64,000 nt of DNA from Paenibacillus polygoni (GTDB lineage Bacteria > Bacillota > Bacilli > Paenibacillales > Paenibacillaceae): contig NZ_CP127162.1 of the NCBI RefSeq assembly GCF_030263935.1, positions 2,675,501-2,739,500 on the forward strand. Reading direction: 5' to 3'. The translations under genes and the position numbers were made by a program. Each line of letters starts with the position of its first letter. Within the stretch, counting starts at the first letter, position 1. A model generated the notes under the pieces. That model did not search any database. It was not told where the DNA came from and saw only the letters and a list, made by a program, of their open reading frames with translations. This document shows positions 17,666 to 26,876 of this stretch, piece after piece.

Positions 17666-17816
17666 GTTTCAAATAATTCACAACCGAATCAATTTCATAT
17701 CTTATTAAACCGATAAATTTGTAAGTATATATAGACAAATAGAACCATTTTGATCTATACATACTTCTGATTAAAGCAACTATAGGTACTATAAAATTGA
17801 TTCAACTAATAAAAAA

Positions 17817-17882
17817 AGAGCACCTCACTATGATGGGTTACGGATGAGGTGAACACCTCAATCTCCATCTGGTGAATGCTCT
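17817..17882 (-). terminator. Terminator downstream of the LOG-family gene
   Basis: A two-part structure: outer arms AGAGCA / TGCTCT (17817-17822, 17877-17882) enclose the palindrome GAGGTGAACACCTC (17846-17859). The minus strand ends in TTTTTTTATT. It lies about 70 bp after the stop of the LOG-family gene. Confidence 0.65.
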
Positions 17883-17953
17883 AATATGAAATTTAAGAGG
17901 GAATCAATGATAGACATCCCCCTTAAATGATTCTAAATCCATCGCTGTCTAAC

Positions 17954-18535
17954 TTATGTCTGTTGCCGTGTAATATATGTTTTGATTGCAGGAGGTTCGT
18001 AAGTATGGAATAGTTGAAGAAGTTCACCTATATCCTCCGTAGATATCGCCATACCTCGGTATTTCTCCTGTAGAAAGCCCTCTTTCACCATATGATTAAA
18101 TAGCGTTAACAGTGGATCATAATATCGATTCACGTTGAGAAAACCAAAGGGTTTTTGATGTAGTCCTAATTGAGCCCATGTGAAAATCTCAAAGAACTCT
18201 TCCAGAGTACCTGGACCGCCAGGCAACATGATAAAGCCATCTGCTAGTTCAGCCATTTTTGCTTTTCTTTCATGCATGGATTCTACTACAATAAGTTCTG
18301 TTAAACTTTTATGTGATATCTCTCTTTCTTCTAGAAATCTAGGCATGATGCCAGTAACATGACCCCCGTTTTCTAAGACGGCATCTGCTACGGCTCCCAT
18401 GACCCCAACACTGGCTCCTCCATACACAAGACCAATATTACGTCTTGCTAATTCCTGTCCTAATCTCCTAGCCGCCTCCTTATACTCCTCACTTGTTCCA
18501 TCGCTCGATCCACAAAATACAGCTATTTTTCTCAT
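17954..18535 (-). CDS. LOG-family cytokinin riboside 5'-monophosphate phosphoribohydrolase
   Basis: A 193-residue member of the LOG (TIGR00730, YvdD-like) family, which cleaves nucleoside 5'-monophosphates to base and ribose 5-phosphate. It begins KIAVFCGSSDG, has YGGASVGVMGAVADAVL, and the diagnostic PGGPGTLEEFFE (PGGxGTxxE) with MHERKAKMAELADGFI before it. Full length for the family. In bacteria the physiological substrate is often unclear; purine salvage or cleanup is likelier than hormone making. It is divergent from the mazG-like gene. Confidence 0.93.
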   Translation of the reverse strand: MRKIAVFCGSSDGTSEEYKEAARRLGQELARRNIGLVYGGASVGVMGAVADAVLENGGHVTGIMPRFLEEREISHKSLTELIVVESMHERKAKMAELADGFIMLPGGPGTLEEFFEIFTWAQLGLHQKPFGFLNVNRYYDPLLTLFNHMVKEGFLQEKYRGMAISTEDIGELLQLFHTYEPPAIKTYITRQQT

Positions 18536-18620
18536 TTAATTCTCCCCCTCATACCATATATTGTATCAAAAAACTTGTTATATGTTAAACTACATAGAGT
18601 AATAGAAAGGATGAATACAT

Positions 18621-18938
18621 ATGGATGTAAGAGAATTTCAGATGTGGGTTCAGCAATACTATGAACAAAGAGGATGGTCTGAGTTAGATATTTTCATTCG
18701 AATTGGGTTTTTAGCAGAAGAAACGGGTGAGGTGGCACGCGCAATAAGAGATTTGGAAATCGGCAGAGATCGTCCAGATGAAATATCCGGTTCCTATTTG
18801 GAAAAGAAGCAAGAATTAACAGAGGAATTAGGCGATGTTCTAGGCAATCTCACTGTGATAGCAAATAAATATAATATTTCTCTTGAAGATATTTTACTAT
18901 CCCATAAAAATAAGCTTTCTAAGCGATATTCAGAATAG
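18621..18938 (+). CDS. MazG-like nucleotide pyrophosphohydrolase
   Basis: A 105-residue all-helical protein of the MazG-like group, which hydrolyses nucleoside triphosphates to monophosphate and pyrophosphate, often for house-cleaning. The metal-binding pattern EETGEVARAI ... ELTEELGDVLGNL (ExxE then ExxD) is intact. The start follows AAAGGATG. Single gene with its own terminator (18951-18991). The divergent LOG gene also acts on nucleotides, which may be more than coincidence. Confidence 0.88.
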   Translation: MDVREFQMWVQQYYEQRGWSELDIFIRIGFLAEETGEVARAIRDLEIGRDRPDEISGSYLEKKQELTEELGDVLGNLTVIANKYNISLEDILLSHKNKLSKRYSE

Positions 18939-18950
18939 AAAGAAGTATAG

Positions 18951-18991
18951 AATAGGGTCACCCTGCTTCTTAAGCAAGAGGTGACCCTATT
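18951..18991. terminator. Bidirectional terminator between convergent mazG-like and anti-sigma genes
   Basis: A perfect 12-bp stem AATAGGGTCACC / GGTGACCCTATT with a 17-base loop and TTTATTT following on the plus strand. It also serves the minus-strand operon ending at 19038. Confidence 0.92.
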
Positions 18992-19037
18992 TTATTTCAC
19001 CACTAGTATTCATTTTATGACCTTTACTCTCTTTATA

Positions 19038-20513
19038 TCATTCAATTAATACGGACCAATTAAGATCATCACTATATCGTTTATTCACGACTTCCCTGAC
19101 CAAGGTAATCTCCTCTGGAATTTGATCTAACCCCGCAATTCGGAATTCATAAGGCTGCTGAGTGTTTCGATCGCCCATACCAATCAATCCATCTCTCCAA
19201 CTATTAGCCAGAGCATTTATTAATGAGGACACCCCCCTCTTACTAATCTCATACGGATTGCCTGCCAAATCGTATGCTTTCCATACCTCATAACCTATTT
19301 CATTTTCCATTTCCCCATAGAATGAGACGGCCATTTCATACGAACTATCATCGATTTGCGATTTCTCAAGCGAAGTCCCAACAAGCTCAACTGTATCATT
19401 TAAAATTTTAAAAACTTGAGGCTCTGACAGCTCCGACGGCTTAAAAGAAATCTTGCTACCATCCAATTCCGCGACCGAGTATCCATCCAAGACAAAACGG
19501 TACGGTTCGTTCTCAGGAAGATACTTAAAAGTATAACTCCAACGTATTTTTCCGTTTTCGATCACTGTATGGCTAGATGTCATTAGACTGTCCATATAAC
19601 CCATTTTTCTTGGATTCACCGAATGAATCTCTTCATTCTCTATGGTTTCGAAGTGAAAGCTCAACATTTGATTTTTCCATAATTCACCGGGTGATCTTGT
19701 CATTGCTGTATCATTAAGTTCGGTCTCAAGTTCCATGCGTACTCCCTGAACCATTCTTGTTAGTCTTTTTAAAGTGATAGTCATTCCGTGAGGTGTTGTG
19801 TAGCTTCCTGACAGTTCCTCTACTTTAGTTTCCCTGTTTGCCTCCTGCATATCTATATCAAAGCTGAAGTCCCAATTTCCTTCTATTAAAGGATCGTTCT
19901 TACGCCCAAGTGCCTCGATATTCCCTTCGATCGTGATCTTGTCTGTCTGCAGCGGTTCACTAAAGAAAGCAACCATATAATAAAAATCATTCGTGTAACC
20001 CATATCATACATACTCCCTACTACATTTCCTTTAGCATCTTTGATCGAAATCTTGTTTGAATCTCCAAGGACCAGCTTGTCCCGATCATGCTTCCCATTC
20101 TTATCGAAAAGTTGAAGAGCAATTGTCACTCGGGTAGGATCTGCAACAGCTTCATCAATCACCAGCGTATAACCTTCGTCCTTTTCTTTAATATGCGGAT
20201 TATACACTAGCCCCAATTCTTGTGCTCGTAGAAGTCCGATATCTGGGTTGTCCTTGGAAAATAAAGACCGGAACATTTCTGCAAATGCTGGCACTGTATA
20301 CATCGAAACCGTACCTAGAACAAACAAGAGAGCTACGACTGCAGCTACCCATCTCCATCCCTTATGAGGAACCCTCTTTTTCACATTTTGTTTAGATAGT
20401 GAAGAAAGCGCGTTATCCACTGCAAGCTGTACTGTATCAGGAACGACTAACTCTTGCGTTTTTGACGTTAACAATTGTTTGAGCTCACGGTCAACCGGAT
20501 CATGATAATTCAT
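19038..20513 (-). CDS. DUF4179-type anti-sigma factor
   Basis: A 491-residue membrane protein. Residues 1-45 are cytoplasmic (NYHDPVDRELKQLL; VPDTVQLAVDNALSSL), then a single helix at about 52-72 (WRWVAAVVALLFVLGTVSMY), then a large extracytoplasmic part. The latter starts FAEMFRSLF and contains the DUF4179 region (LVIDEAVADPTRVTIALQLFDKNG). It overlaps the ECF sigma factor by 14 bp, the standard arrangement for a sigma/anti-sigma pair. The cytoplasmic head should hold the sigma factor until an envelope signal releases it. The signal is unknown. Confidence 0.88.
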   Translation of the reverse strand: MNYHDPVDRELKQLLTSKTQELVVPDTVQLAVDNALSSLSKQNVKKRVPHKGWRWVAAVVALLFVLGTVSMYTVPAFAEMFRSLFSKDNPDIGLLRAQELGLVYNPHIKEKDEGYTLVIDEAVADPTRVTIALQLFDKNGKHDRDKLVLGDSNKISIKDAKGNVVGSMYDMGYTNDFYYMVAFFSEPLQTDKITIEGNIEALGRKNDPLIEGNWDFSFDIDMQEANRETKVEELSGSYTTPHGMTITLKRLTRMVQGVRMELETELNDTAMTRSPGELWKNQMLSFHFETIENEEIHSVNPRKMGYMDSLMTSSHTVIENGKIRWSYTFKYLPENEPYRFVLDGYSVAELDGSKISFKPSELSEPQVFKILNDTVELVGTSLEKSQIDDSSYEMAVSFYGEMENEIGYEVWKAYDLAGNPYEISKRGVSSLINALANSWRDGLIGMGDRNTQQPYEFRIAGLDQIPEEITLVREVVNKRYSDDLNWSVLIE

Positions 20514-21027
20514 ACTTGTCTTCTCCTTTCCCTAGTAAGAGCTCGGATAATTGCTTTCTTGCCCTAAATAAACGTGATTTTACTGTTCCTTCGGATACTT
20601 CAAGTACTTTAGATATTTCCTTGACAGATAAATCCTCAATATAAAAAAGAGTCACCATAGTTTGAAGTTCTTCATTCAGGTCATCAATTACCTCAAACAG
20701 CTCGATTTGTTCATACTCGCCTTTATATGATGTTTTTCTCAAATCATACGGAATGGGATATACTCGCTTGTTCTTCCTAATAATTCGATTACACTCGTTA
20801 ATCAAGATCCGAATGATCCATGTTTTGAAATACGCGGGTTCTTTAAGTGTATGTACATTAGTAAAAGCTTTGGCAATGGTCTCCTGTAAGGCATCTGCAC
20901 AATCTTCATCGTTTTTAACGATGGATCTTGCTATAACAAATAGACTTTTCTGTACCGCTTGTATTAAATCCATGAAAGCTTCCTTATCCCCTTGTATTGC
21001 AAGCTCTGCTTTCTCCGATAAATCCAC
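20500..21027 (-). CDS. ECF-type RNA polymerase sigma factor
   Basis: A 175-residue sigma factor, normal ECF length. Region 2 is seen as NDEDCADALQETIAKAFTNV with YFKTWIIRILINECNRI (-10 recognition). Region 4 is LFYIEDLSVKEISKVLEVSEGTVKSRLFRARKQL (helix-turn-helix for -35). GTG start after a purine-rich site. It should direct its own operon and stress genes. No textbook ECF promoter (TGAAAC...CGT) could be confirmed upstream. Regulated post-translationally by the anti-sigma factor encoded directly after it. Confidence 0.93.
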   Translation of the reverse strand: MDLSEKAELAIQGDKEAFMDLIQAVQKSLFVIARSIVKNDEDCADALQETIAKAFTNVHTLKEPAYFKTWIIRILINECNRIIRKNKRVYPIPYDLRKTSYKGEYEQIELFEVIDDLNEELQTMVTLFYIEDLSVKEISKVLEVSEGTVKSRLFRARKQLSELLLGKGEDKYELS

Positions 21028-21208
21028 GCTTCCTCCCCCTTCCTTTCCTATCTAACTATAAATTAGATCATCAAAGGGTTGATTTGGTTCTCAGGAAAAA
21101 TAAAATTAATAATTTCAAAATACAAACTCCTTAAGGCTAGGCATACTATAACTATAATAACTTTCAGTTTAGGTCCTATTTAGACCTATGATGCTAAACT
21201 TAATGTAA

Positions 21209-21235
21209 AAAGCTACCCAGGATGTAGGTAGCTTT
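21209..21235 (-). terminator. Terminator downstream of the deacetylase gene
   Basis: A 9-bp stem AAAGCTACC / GGTAGCTTT with a 9-base loop; on the minus strand it continues TTTACATT. It is about 70 bp beyond the deacetylase stop. Confidence 0.75.
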
Positions 21236-21303
21236 GTTTTAAACCTAATTACACTATCGTTTTTCGATTATTCAATTAATTTTAGTGAACGAATTTATAC
21301 AGA

Positions 21304-22110
21304 TCAGAATAACGTTAGCGTGCGTCCCCCAGGAATTTCAACAGGCTGCTCGTCGAGCAGGATCCACACACTCTGAGCAGAAGGGTTAAAGACTAAATGT
21401 TGATCTGCTGAAAATCTAAGATTCTTGTATGCCTTTACATAATCAACGATCTCTATATTCGTGGCGTACCATATATCTTCTCGCCCGCCAATATAATCGC
21501 AAAACTGTTCTATGACATCCCAATTGTCTTTATCATCAAATTCGTAACTATGACCCCAAACATACATCAGGTTAATGTTCTTTGGAGGCAGTGACACAAA
21601 CGTTTCGGCATGCTGCATCAAATTCTGATTGTGGTGGCAGGTAGCTTTCCACTCCAAAAAGTTTTCTGGAAGCTGATATCCGCCCGTTGTCTGCACCACC
21701 CTTGCATACTCAATTCCGAAAACAGGCAGCATTTCGATAATCTCCTGGCTATACGAACCATTAGGATAAGACATTCCTCTAACCGGATACCCAAATAGCC
21801 GTTCGAGATTCTTTCGATCATCCATGATTTCATAGAGAACTTGCTCCTTAGGACAGCGGGCAATCGAAGGATGAGTAACCGTATGTACCGATACTTCATG
21901 ACCTTGATACACTTCGAGAGATTCTTCTTCACTCAGCCGGGCCCGGTACCTTGTATCGCCAAACATCCCTGAGTTAATATGAAAGGTTCCCTTGATTCCA
22001 TTCTTGTTAAAGATCGAAGCCAGTCTCCTGTCAGACAGGACACCATCGTCATAACTCATCGTGAGTGCTTTCAGCTTACCTTCCGGATAACAGCTAAGAA
22101 TTTTGGGCAT
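21304..22110 (-). CDS. Polysaccharide deacetylase family protein (NodB domain)
   Basis: A 268-residue protein with no signal peptide. It has the NodB catalytic motifs: MSYDDGVLSD (Asp base and metal Asp), HEVSVHTVTHPS (metal-binding HxxxH), and GMSYPNGSYS. The domain covers about residues 10-180, and the last ~70 residues (NLRFSADQHLVFNPSAQSVWILLDEQPVEI) form a small beta extension. CE4-type enzymes remove N- or O-acetyl groups from chitin, peptidoglycan or xylan. In this genome neighbourhood xylan or oligosaccharide deacetylation is possible, but it is not in a glycan operon. Confidence 0.88.
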   Translation of the reverse strand: MPKILSCYPEGKLKALTMSYDDGVLSDRRLASIFNKNGIKGTFHINSGMFGDTRYRARLSEEESLEVYQGHEVSVHTVTHPSIARCPKEQVLYEIMDDRKNLERLFGYPVRGMSYPNGSYSQEIIEMLPVFGIEYARVVQTTGGYQLPENFLEWKATCHHNQNLMQHAETFVSLPPKNINLMYVWGHSYEFDDKDNWDVIEQFCDYIGGREDIWYATNIEIVDYVKAYKNLRFSADQHLVFNPSAQSVWILLDEQPVEIPGGRTLTLF

Positions 22111-22214
22111 AGGAATACAGCTCCTTTTTCATATGATGATGACCTACAAATTGTATCACACAAGCAGACTGTAAATTACATAATAAGGAAATATTTGATT
22201 GTCGTATAAAAAAA

Positions 22215-22266
22215 AGAGCGTAAATGATCGCTATCATCTCATTTAATGACAGCCAACATTCGCCCT
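22215..22266 (-). terminator. Terminator of the cyd operon
   Basis: Outer stem AGGGCG / CGCTCT (with a G-U pair) and inner 8-bp stem GCTGTCAT / ATGATAGC on the minus strand, followed by TTTTTTTT. It lies about 50 bp after the last cyd gene. Confidence 0.8.
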
Positions 22267-22319
22267 TTTCTAATTTAAATCATGATCATAGCTCGTCGGA
22301 TAACCTTACAGTGTTCCCA

Positions 22320-24092
22320 TCAAAATGAATATGAAAAATGGTCCAACTCATAAAGATTTCGATATCTTTCATTTGCCATCAGCGTGTGATGACTTCCTCT
22401 CATTTTTACGAATCCATCCTCCATAAAAATGATCTCATCCATTTGCTCAAGTCCCGTTAGATGATGTGTAACCCATACAAGTGAGCGATCCTTCAGCACA
22501 TCAAGTATAGTATCAATCAGTTTTTTCTCTGTGATCGGATCTAATCCCACAGTAGGTTCATCTAATAACACAATGGGACGATCTTGGAGCAATACACGCG
22601 CCAAAGCAATACGCTGCCTTTCCCCACCTGAGAAACGACTCCCTGCCTCATGCATAGAAGTATGAATGCCTTGCGGAAGACCACCGATAAGACGATCAAG
22701 TCCTACCATCTGAATCACTTGATGTATTTGCTCATCATCAGCGTCTGGACATGCCAGCCGTATATTACTCGCAACGGAAGTATCGAATAAATAAGGGGAC
22801 TGATTGAGAAAAGAGAATAAGTTATTCTGTCCCCCATCTGCTGGAGCTCCATTGATTCGTATGCTGCCTTCAGAAGATAAGATCGACCCTTGGATCAGCT
22901 GAAGAAGTGTTGACTTGCCAGAACCGCTTCTCCCTAGAATTGCCACCTTTTTACCTTGAGGGATTTGTAAATTCACCTGACGAATTGCCCATTCTTCGGA
23001 TCCAGGATACCTGAAACCAACCTCCTGCAATTCAAGCATAGCAGACTCTAGGTTATCAAAAGATGCTGCTTTATCCGCAGCCTCTCGACATTTCATTTCC
23101 TGAGCAACCATGTTAGCATCTTGTTCCATCTGCTTGATTCGCTCGATAGAACTACGATATTCCGGAAGCTCCATAATGGCATTACCCGTCCGAAGCAAGG
23201 TATCCATTAGCGGAAAGGCTACCAAGCCAAACGCAGCAATCCATACCACGTCTAGCTTTCCTTCTGCCGCAAAATTACCCGCCCATAAAGTCATACAAAT
23301 GATAACCAGGCCAGATAGGCTATAAACTAACCAGTTCAGCCGCCAGTCATATCTTCTTAAATATTGATTAATACGCGTGGATGCAAGCTGTGTTTGCTTA
23401 AATTTCTCTATAAATCGGCCGCTCTGTCCGCTCATAATCCAGTCAGTCAATCCGAGTACCGCATCCGTAAGTTCCTGATAAGTACGACTGCGATGCTCTT
23501 TCCATTCCTGTCTTCGTCTTATGGTACTGAAGAGTGCGATACAAGGGATGATAAAAGCGAGAACACCTACAAAACATCCTAACCATAAAGCAAACTTCAC
23601 ATCATACATCCCAAGCGCAGTGATTCCAATACCAAAGAGCAAAACGGAAGAACATAAAGGCAGAAGTGCTCTCAAATATAAATTTTGTAGCCGCTCGATA
23701 TCCTCTGCTAACAGCCCTAACACTCTACCCGTACTAATACTGCGCCGAACCGTCAGCACGTGGGGTTCGATCGTTTGATACATTCTTACTCGCATTTGTC
23801 CAAGCACTTTTAAAATCGTACTATGGCTCAGCAACCGTTCTGCATACTGGATAACACCTTTACCAAATCCAAAGGTTCGAACAAGTACAATGGGTACATA
23901 AATCATGAGTATATTTTCCGGACGCAGTGCTGCTTTTGATATTAGCGCGCCTGCGGTATACATCATAGCAGCGGCACAGCCAGCGGACAAAAAGGACAGC
24001 ATAATGATAAGCAAAAACAACCAAGCATATTCCCTTACGTAGGAAGCAACCCAGGTTGGCTGCTCTTTGTTTTTTTGCATAAATCTCCGCAT
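22320..24092 (-). CDS. cydC: Thiol reductant ABC exporter, CydC-type subunit
   Basis: A 590-residue half-transporter of the CydDC heterodimer, which exports cysteine/glutathione-type thiols and is needed for assembly of cytochrome bd. Six transmembrane helices span about residues 18-310. The ATPase domain has Walker A GRSGSGKST, Q-loop SFLNQSPYLF, signature RFSGGERQRIALARVLL, Walker B IVLLDEPT and the H-loop histidine in WVTHHLTG. The gene starts one base after the stop of cydD. By position it is last in a cydABDC order; in Bacillus naming the two exporter genes are called in the opposite order. Confidence 0.9.
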   Translation of the reverse strand: MRRFMQKNKEQPTWVASYVREYAWLFLLIIMLSFLSAGCAAAMMYTAGALISKAALRPENILMIYVPIVLVRTFGFGKGVIQYAERLLSHSTILKVLGQMRVRMYQTIEPHVLTVRRSISTGRVLGLLAEDIERLQNLYLRALLPLCSSVLLFGIGITALGMYDVKFALWLGCFVGVLAFIIPCIALFSTIRRRQEWKEHRSRTYQELTDAVLGLTDWIMSGQSGRFIEKFKQTQLASTRINQYLRRYDWRLNWLVYSLSGLVIICMTLWAGNFAAEGKLDVVWIAAFGLVAFPLMDTLLRTGNAIMELPEYRSSIERIKQMEQDANMVAQEMKCREAADKAASFDNLESAMLELQEVGFRYPGSEEWAIRQVNLQIPQGKKVAILGRSGSGKSTLLQLIQGSILSSEGSIRINGAPADGGQNNLFSFLNQSPYLFDTSVASNIRLACPDADDEQIHQVIQMVGLDRLIGGLPQGIHTSMHEAGSRFSGGERQRIALARVLLQDRPIVLLDEPTVGLDPITEKKLIDTILDVLKDRSLVWVTHHLTGLEQMDEIIFMEDGFVKMRGSHHTLMANERYRNLYELDHFSYSF

Positions 24093-24093
24093 T

Positions 24094-25863
24094 TTATATG
24101 CTCACTTCTCCTTTTTCTGCTTCATCGCTCCAATTTGCCTTGGTCAGCCAGGCATTCGAAGTTCCGCAATCGGTAAGCTCGCCATGATTCATAAGCCATA
24201 CATGCTCCATCTCTTTCATCCAATGAAGGCGGTGTGTAGCAAGTAGAAGATGTTTGTCTGCGAGCAGTTTTAGTATGGTTTGCTTTAGTTCCCACTCGGT
24301 TTCAATATCAAGGTGAGAGGTCGGTTCATCCAAAATAAGAATAGGTCTCTTGCTGAGCAGAGCTCTTCCTAAAGCAATCCGCTGCGCTTGCCCCCCGCTA
24401 ATACTTCTGCCGCCTTCTCCAATCGGTTCATGAATACCTGAAGGCAGTGCATCAATAAGTGAACGAAGACCTACGACATCAATTATTTCTTCCGCTTGCT
24501 CTACAGTCGCATCTGGACAATAGAATCGCAAATTATCCAGAACAGATTCACTGAAAATATGGGGATGCTGCGGAATAAGAGCGACTTGCTGCTGCCACTG
24601 AATCCGTACATCTCCTTCAATCTTGATTCCATTTACATGAAATGCCCCTTCTGCGGGTTCGATTAATCCTGCAAGTAAGTGGAGCAAAGTCGTTTTTCCG
24701 GCACCGCTCATTCCGACCATGCCTAATTTAGCAGTCTGCGCTGAAAAATCCGCCGAAATGGTGTTCAATACCGAATGATCATTCTCTCCTTTTACAACGA
24801 CATCTGATAATGTAATCGATAAACCGGAGGACAAATGAAATGGATCTCCATCAAGCGGCTGAACTAGTTCCTTACGGTCAGGTTCAAAATGCGAATTCGC
24901 ATTCCTATCTTTCCTACTGGCAGCCTGCGCAGCTAACATGCCTTTTATCGATTGCCAGGCTTCACGGCCATCAAGCGAGGCGTGATAATCGGAACCGAGC
25001 ATCCTTACAGGTAAAAACACCTCCGGAGTCAGCAAGAGCACAGTGAGCGCTGCTGTAAATCCCATTGATCCGCCAATAAGTCTGATTCCTAAGCTTACTG
25101 CAACCATCGCAATAGACAACATACTAAAGAAATCAAGAGCAAATGATGATAGAAAAGCAACTCGCAATGTTTTCATCGTCGCTTTTCGGTAATGGTCACT
25201 CACCAAGCGAATCGTTTTGCCGTGTTCTTTACTTCGTCCTAAAAACTTTAAGGTCTTAAGACCGCGTAGCGCATCGGTATAGTGATGAGACAACATCTGA
25301 TAAGATGTCCATTGCCGCTCAGCCTGTGTTTTTGCAGCAAGACCAAGCAGGATGAAAAATATAATAAGAAGAGGTAAGGTAACCGTGAGGATCCCACCTG
25401 ATATTAGATCAAGCTTCATGGTCCATCCCCAGAGTACGAGTGTTAAAACCATCATATCTACAAATCTAGGAATTGCTAGCTCCAGATAAGTACGAACCTT
25501 GTCTACCCCTTCCATGACGAGCGTAATCTTCTCCGCACTGCTGCCAGAAGTATGGCATAGATTACGTTGCCCGAATATGCTCTCAATCAGCTGCTCCCTC
25601 ATTCTCTCTGTTGCTTCCTCCGCAAACCGCCCAGATACTTTTCGCTGTATCCAGACGATGGTATATCTAGCAATGAGACATACAAAAAATAGAGTGAGTG
25701 GTTTATAAGCCATTTCTAGTGGATGTTCTTGAAATAACATGCTGATTCCTTGAGCAAGAAATAGAGCCTGACCTATAATAGCTGCACCAAGGAGCAGAGA
25801 AATCAGTCCGAGAACCGTCAGATGAATTTTAATCCCTCGTAAAGTGAACCATGATCTGTCCAT
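24094..25863 (-). CDS. cydD: Thiol reductant ABC exporter, CydD-type subunit
   Basis: A 589-residue ABC half-exporter. Membrane part about 15-310, including VRTYLELAIPRFVDMMVLTLVLW and LRVAFLSSFALDFFSMLSIAMVAVSLGIRL with TPEVFLPVRMLGSDYHASLDG, a stretch typical of CydD. The nucleotide domain has GMSGAGKTT, SISGGQAQRIALGRALL and LILDEPTSHLD. It pairs with the next gene to form CydDC. Its ATG shares one base with the cydB stop (TAATG), so translation is coupled. Called cydC in Bacillus subtilis nomenclature. Confidence 0.9.
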   Translation of the reverse strand: MDRSWFTLRGIKIHLTVLGLISLLLGAAIIGQALFLAQGISMLFQEHPLEMAYKPLTLFFVCLIARYTIVWIQRKVSGRFAEEATERMREQLIESIFGQRNLCHTSGSSAEKITLVMEGVDKVRTYLELAIPRFVDMMVLTLVLWGWTMKLDLISGGILTVTLPLLIIFFILLGLAAKTQAERQWTSYQMLSHHYTDALRGLKTLKFLGRSKEHGKTIRLVSDHYRKATMKTLRVAFLSSFALDFFSMLSIAMVAVSLGIRLIGGSMGFTAALTVLLLTPEVFLPVRMLGSDYHASLDGREAWQSIKGMLAAQAASRKDRNANSHFEPDRKELVQPLDGDPFHLSSGLSITLSDVVVKGENDHSVLNTISADFSAQTAKLGMVGMSGAGKTTLLHLLAGLIEPAEGAFHVNGIKIEGDVRIQWQQQVALIPQHPHIFSESVLDNLRFYCPDATVEQAEEIIDVVGLRSLIDALPSGIHEPIGEGGRSISGGQAQRIALGRALLSKRPILILDEPTSHLDIETEWELKQTILKLLADKHLLLATHRLHWMKEMEHVWLMNHGELTDCGTSNAWLTKANWSDEAEKGEVSI

Positions 25864-26876
25864 TAGTGATCCAGGAGCTCCTTCTCCGATACTCTTTTAC
25901 GGAATACATAATAGCTCCAGCACTGATAACCGAGTACGAACGGAAGAAAAATGGCGGCCACAATTGTCATTGACTTCAAAGTATACGGACTTGATACAGC
26001 ATTATAGATGGTCAGGTCGTAGGCACTGCCAAGTGAACTCACCATAACACGTGGAAACAGTCCAATAAATAAAGTAGCAAAAGTTAATACAACAAGCAGA
26101 CTTGTCGCAATAAAGCTTAACTTTTCTTGTTTTTTACGTAAGAACAGTGCTGCCAGTACAAACACGACAATTCCTAAAATAATAGCCGCGATTAACCATC
26201 CACCGCGCTTTGAAAAGAGATCCGTTTCACGGGAAGTAAGGAATGCTAGTCCCGCAAGGAAAAATGCCGTAATCGGCAGCGTAACGAGGGCGTATTTGTT
26301 CGAACGTTCTCTCAAATTTCCTTCTGTACGCAGTGAAATGAAAACAAATCCGTGGAGCAGACACAAGGTTAGCACGGCAACGCCTGCCCATACGGTATAC
26401 AGGTTTATCAGATTTCTTCCTTCTACAGCAATGTTCATATCACTGCCAATAGGAACTCCTTGTACAATCCCAGCGAAAATAATCCCTATCAGAAGTGGAG
26501 TAGAACAGCTGCCGATGATAATACAGATATCCCACAGCTTCCGCCAAACAAGTCCGCTCATTTGATTGCGGAATTCAAAAGCTACCCCCCGCAAAATCAG
26601 TCCAAGCAGAATGAATGTAAAGAGTAAATAATAACCGCTAAGCAGAGTTGAATACCAATGAGGAAATGCGGCAAACATTGCTCCAATCGCTGTAATCAAC
26701 CATACTTCGTTCGCATCCCAGAATGGCCCAATCGTTCGAATCAGCATTCTTTTCTCGGAATCGCTGCGCGGTAAAATGCCGAGGGACATGCCCACTCCAA
26801 AATCAAAACCTTCAAGAAAGAAAAAACCAACAAATAGAACGGAAATGAGTAAAAACCATAAATCATTCAGTGACAT
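25863..26876 (-). CDS. cydB: Cytochrome bd ubiquinol oxidase subunit II
   Basis: A 337-residue integral membrane protein with about nine helices. It begins MSLNDLWFLLISVLFVGFFFLEGFDFGVG and contains the conserved FWDANEVWLITAIGAMFAAFPHWY and RGVAFEFR. Together with CydA it forms the bd-type terminal oxidase that reduces oxygen to water with quinol, without proton pumping and with high oxygen affinity. Its start overlaps the end of cydA by 14 bp. Length is normal for the Firmicute type. Confidence 0.95.
   Translation of the reverse strand: MSLNDLWFLLISVLFVGFFFLEGFDFGVGMSLGILPRSDSEKRMLIRTIGPFWDANEVWLITAIGAMFAAFPHWYSTLLSGYYLLFTFILLGLILRGVAFEFRNQMSGLVWRKLWDICIIIGSCSTPLLIGIIFAGIVQGVPIGSDMNIAVEGRNLINLYTVWAGVAVLTLCLLHGFVFISLRTEGNLRERSNKYALVTLPITAFFLAGLAFLTSRETDLFSKRGGWLIAAIILGIVVFVLAALFLRKKQEKLSFIATSLLVVLTFATLFIGLFPRVMVSSLGSAYDLTIYNAVSSPYTLKSMTIVAAIFLPFVLGYQCWSYYVFRKRVSEKELLDH

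Noticed and set aside
17700..17830. Minus-strand frame beginning MYRSKWFYLS upstream of the DoxX-like fragment
   Set aside because: Very AT-rich, Tyr/Ile/Leu-heavy, no ribosome site; looks like chance.
17817..17882. Riboswitch-like structure upstream of the RCC1 gene
   Set aside because: The structure ends in a T-run about 70 bp after the LOG-family stop and about 290 bp before the RCC1 gene, so a terminator explains it; no riboswitch consensus seen.
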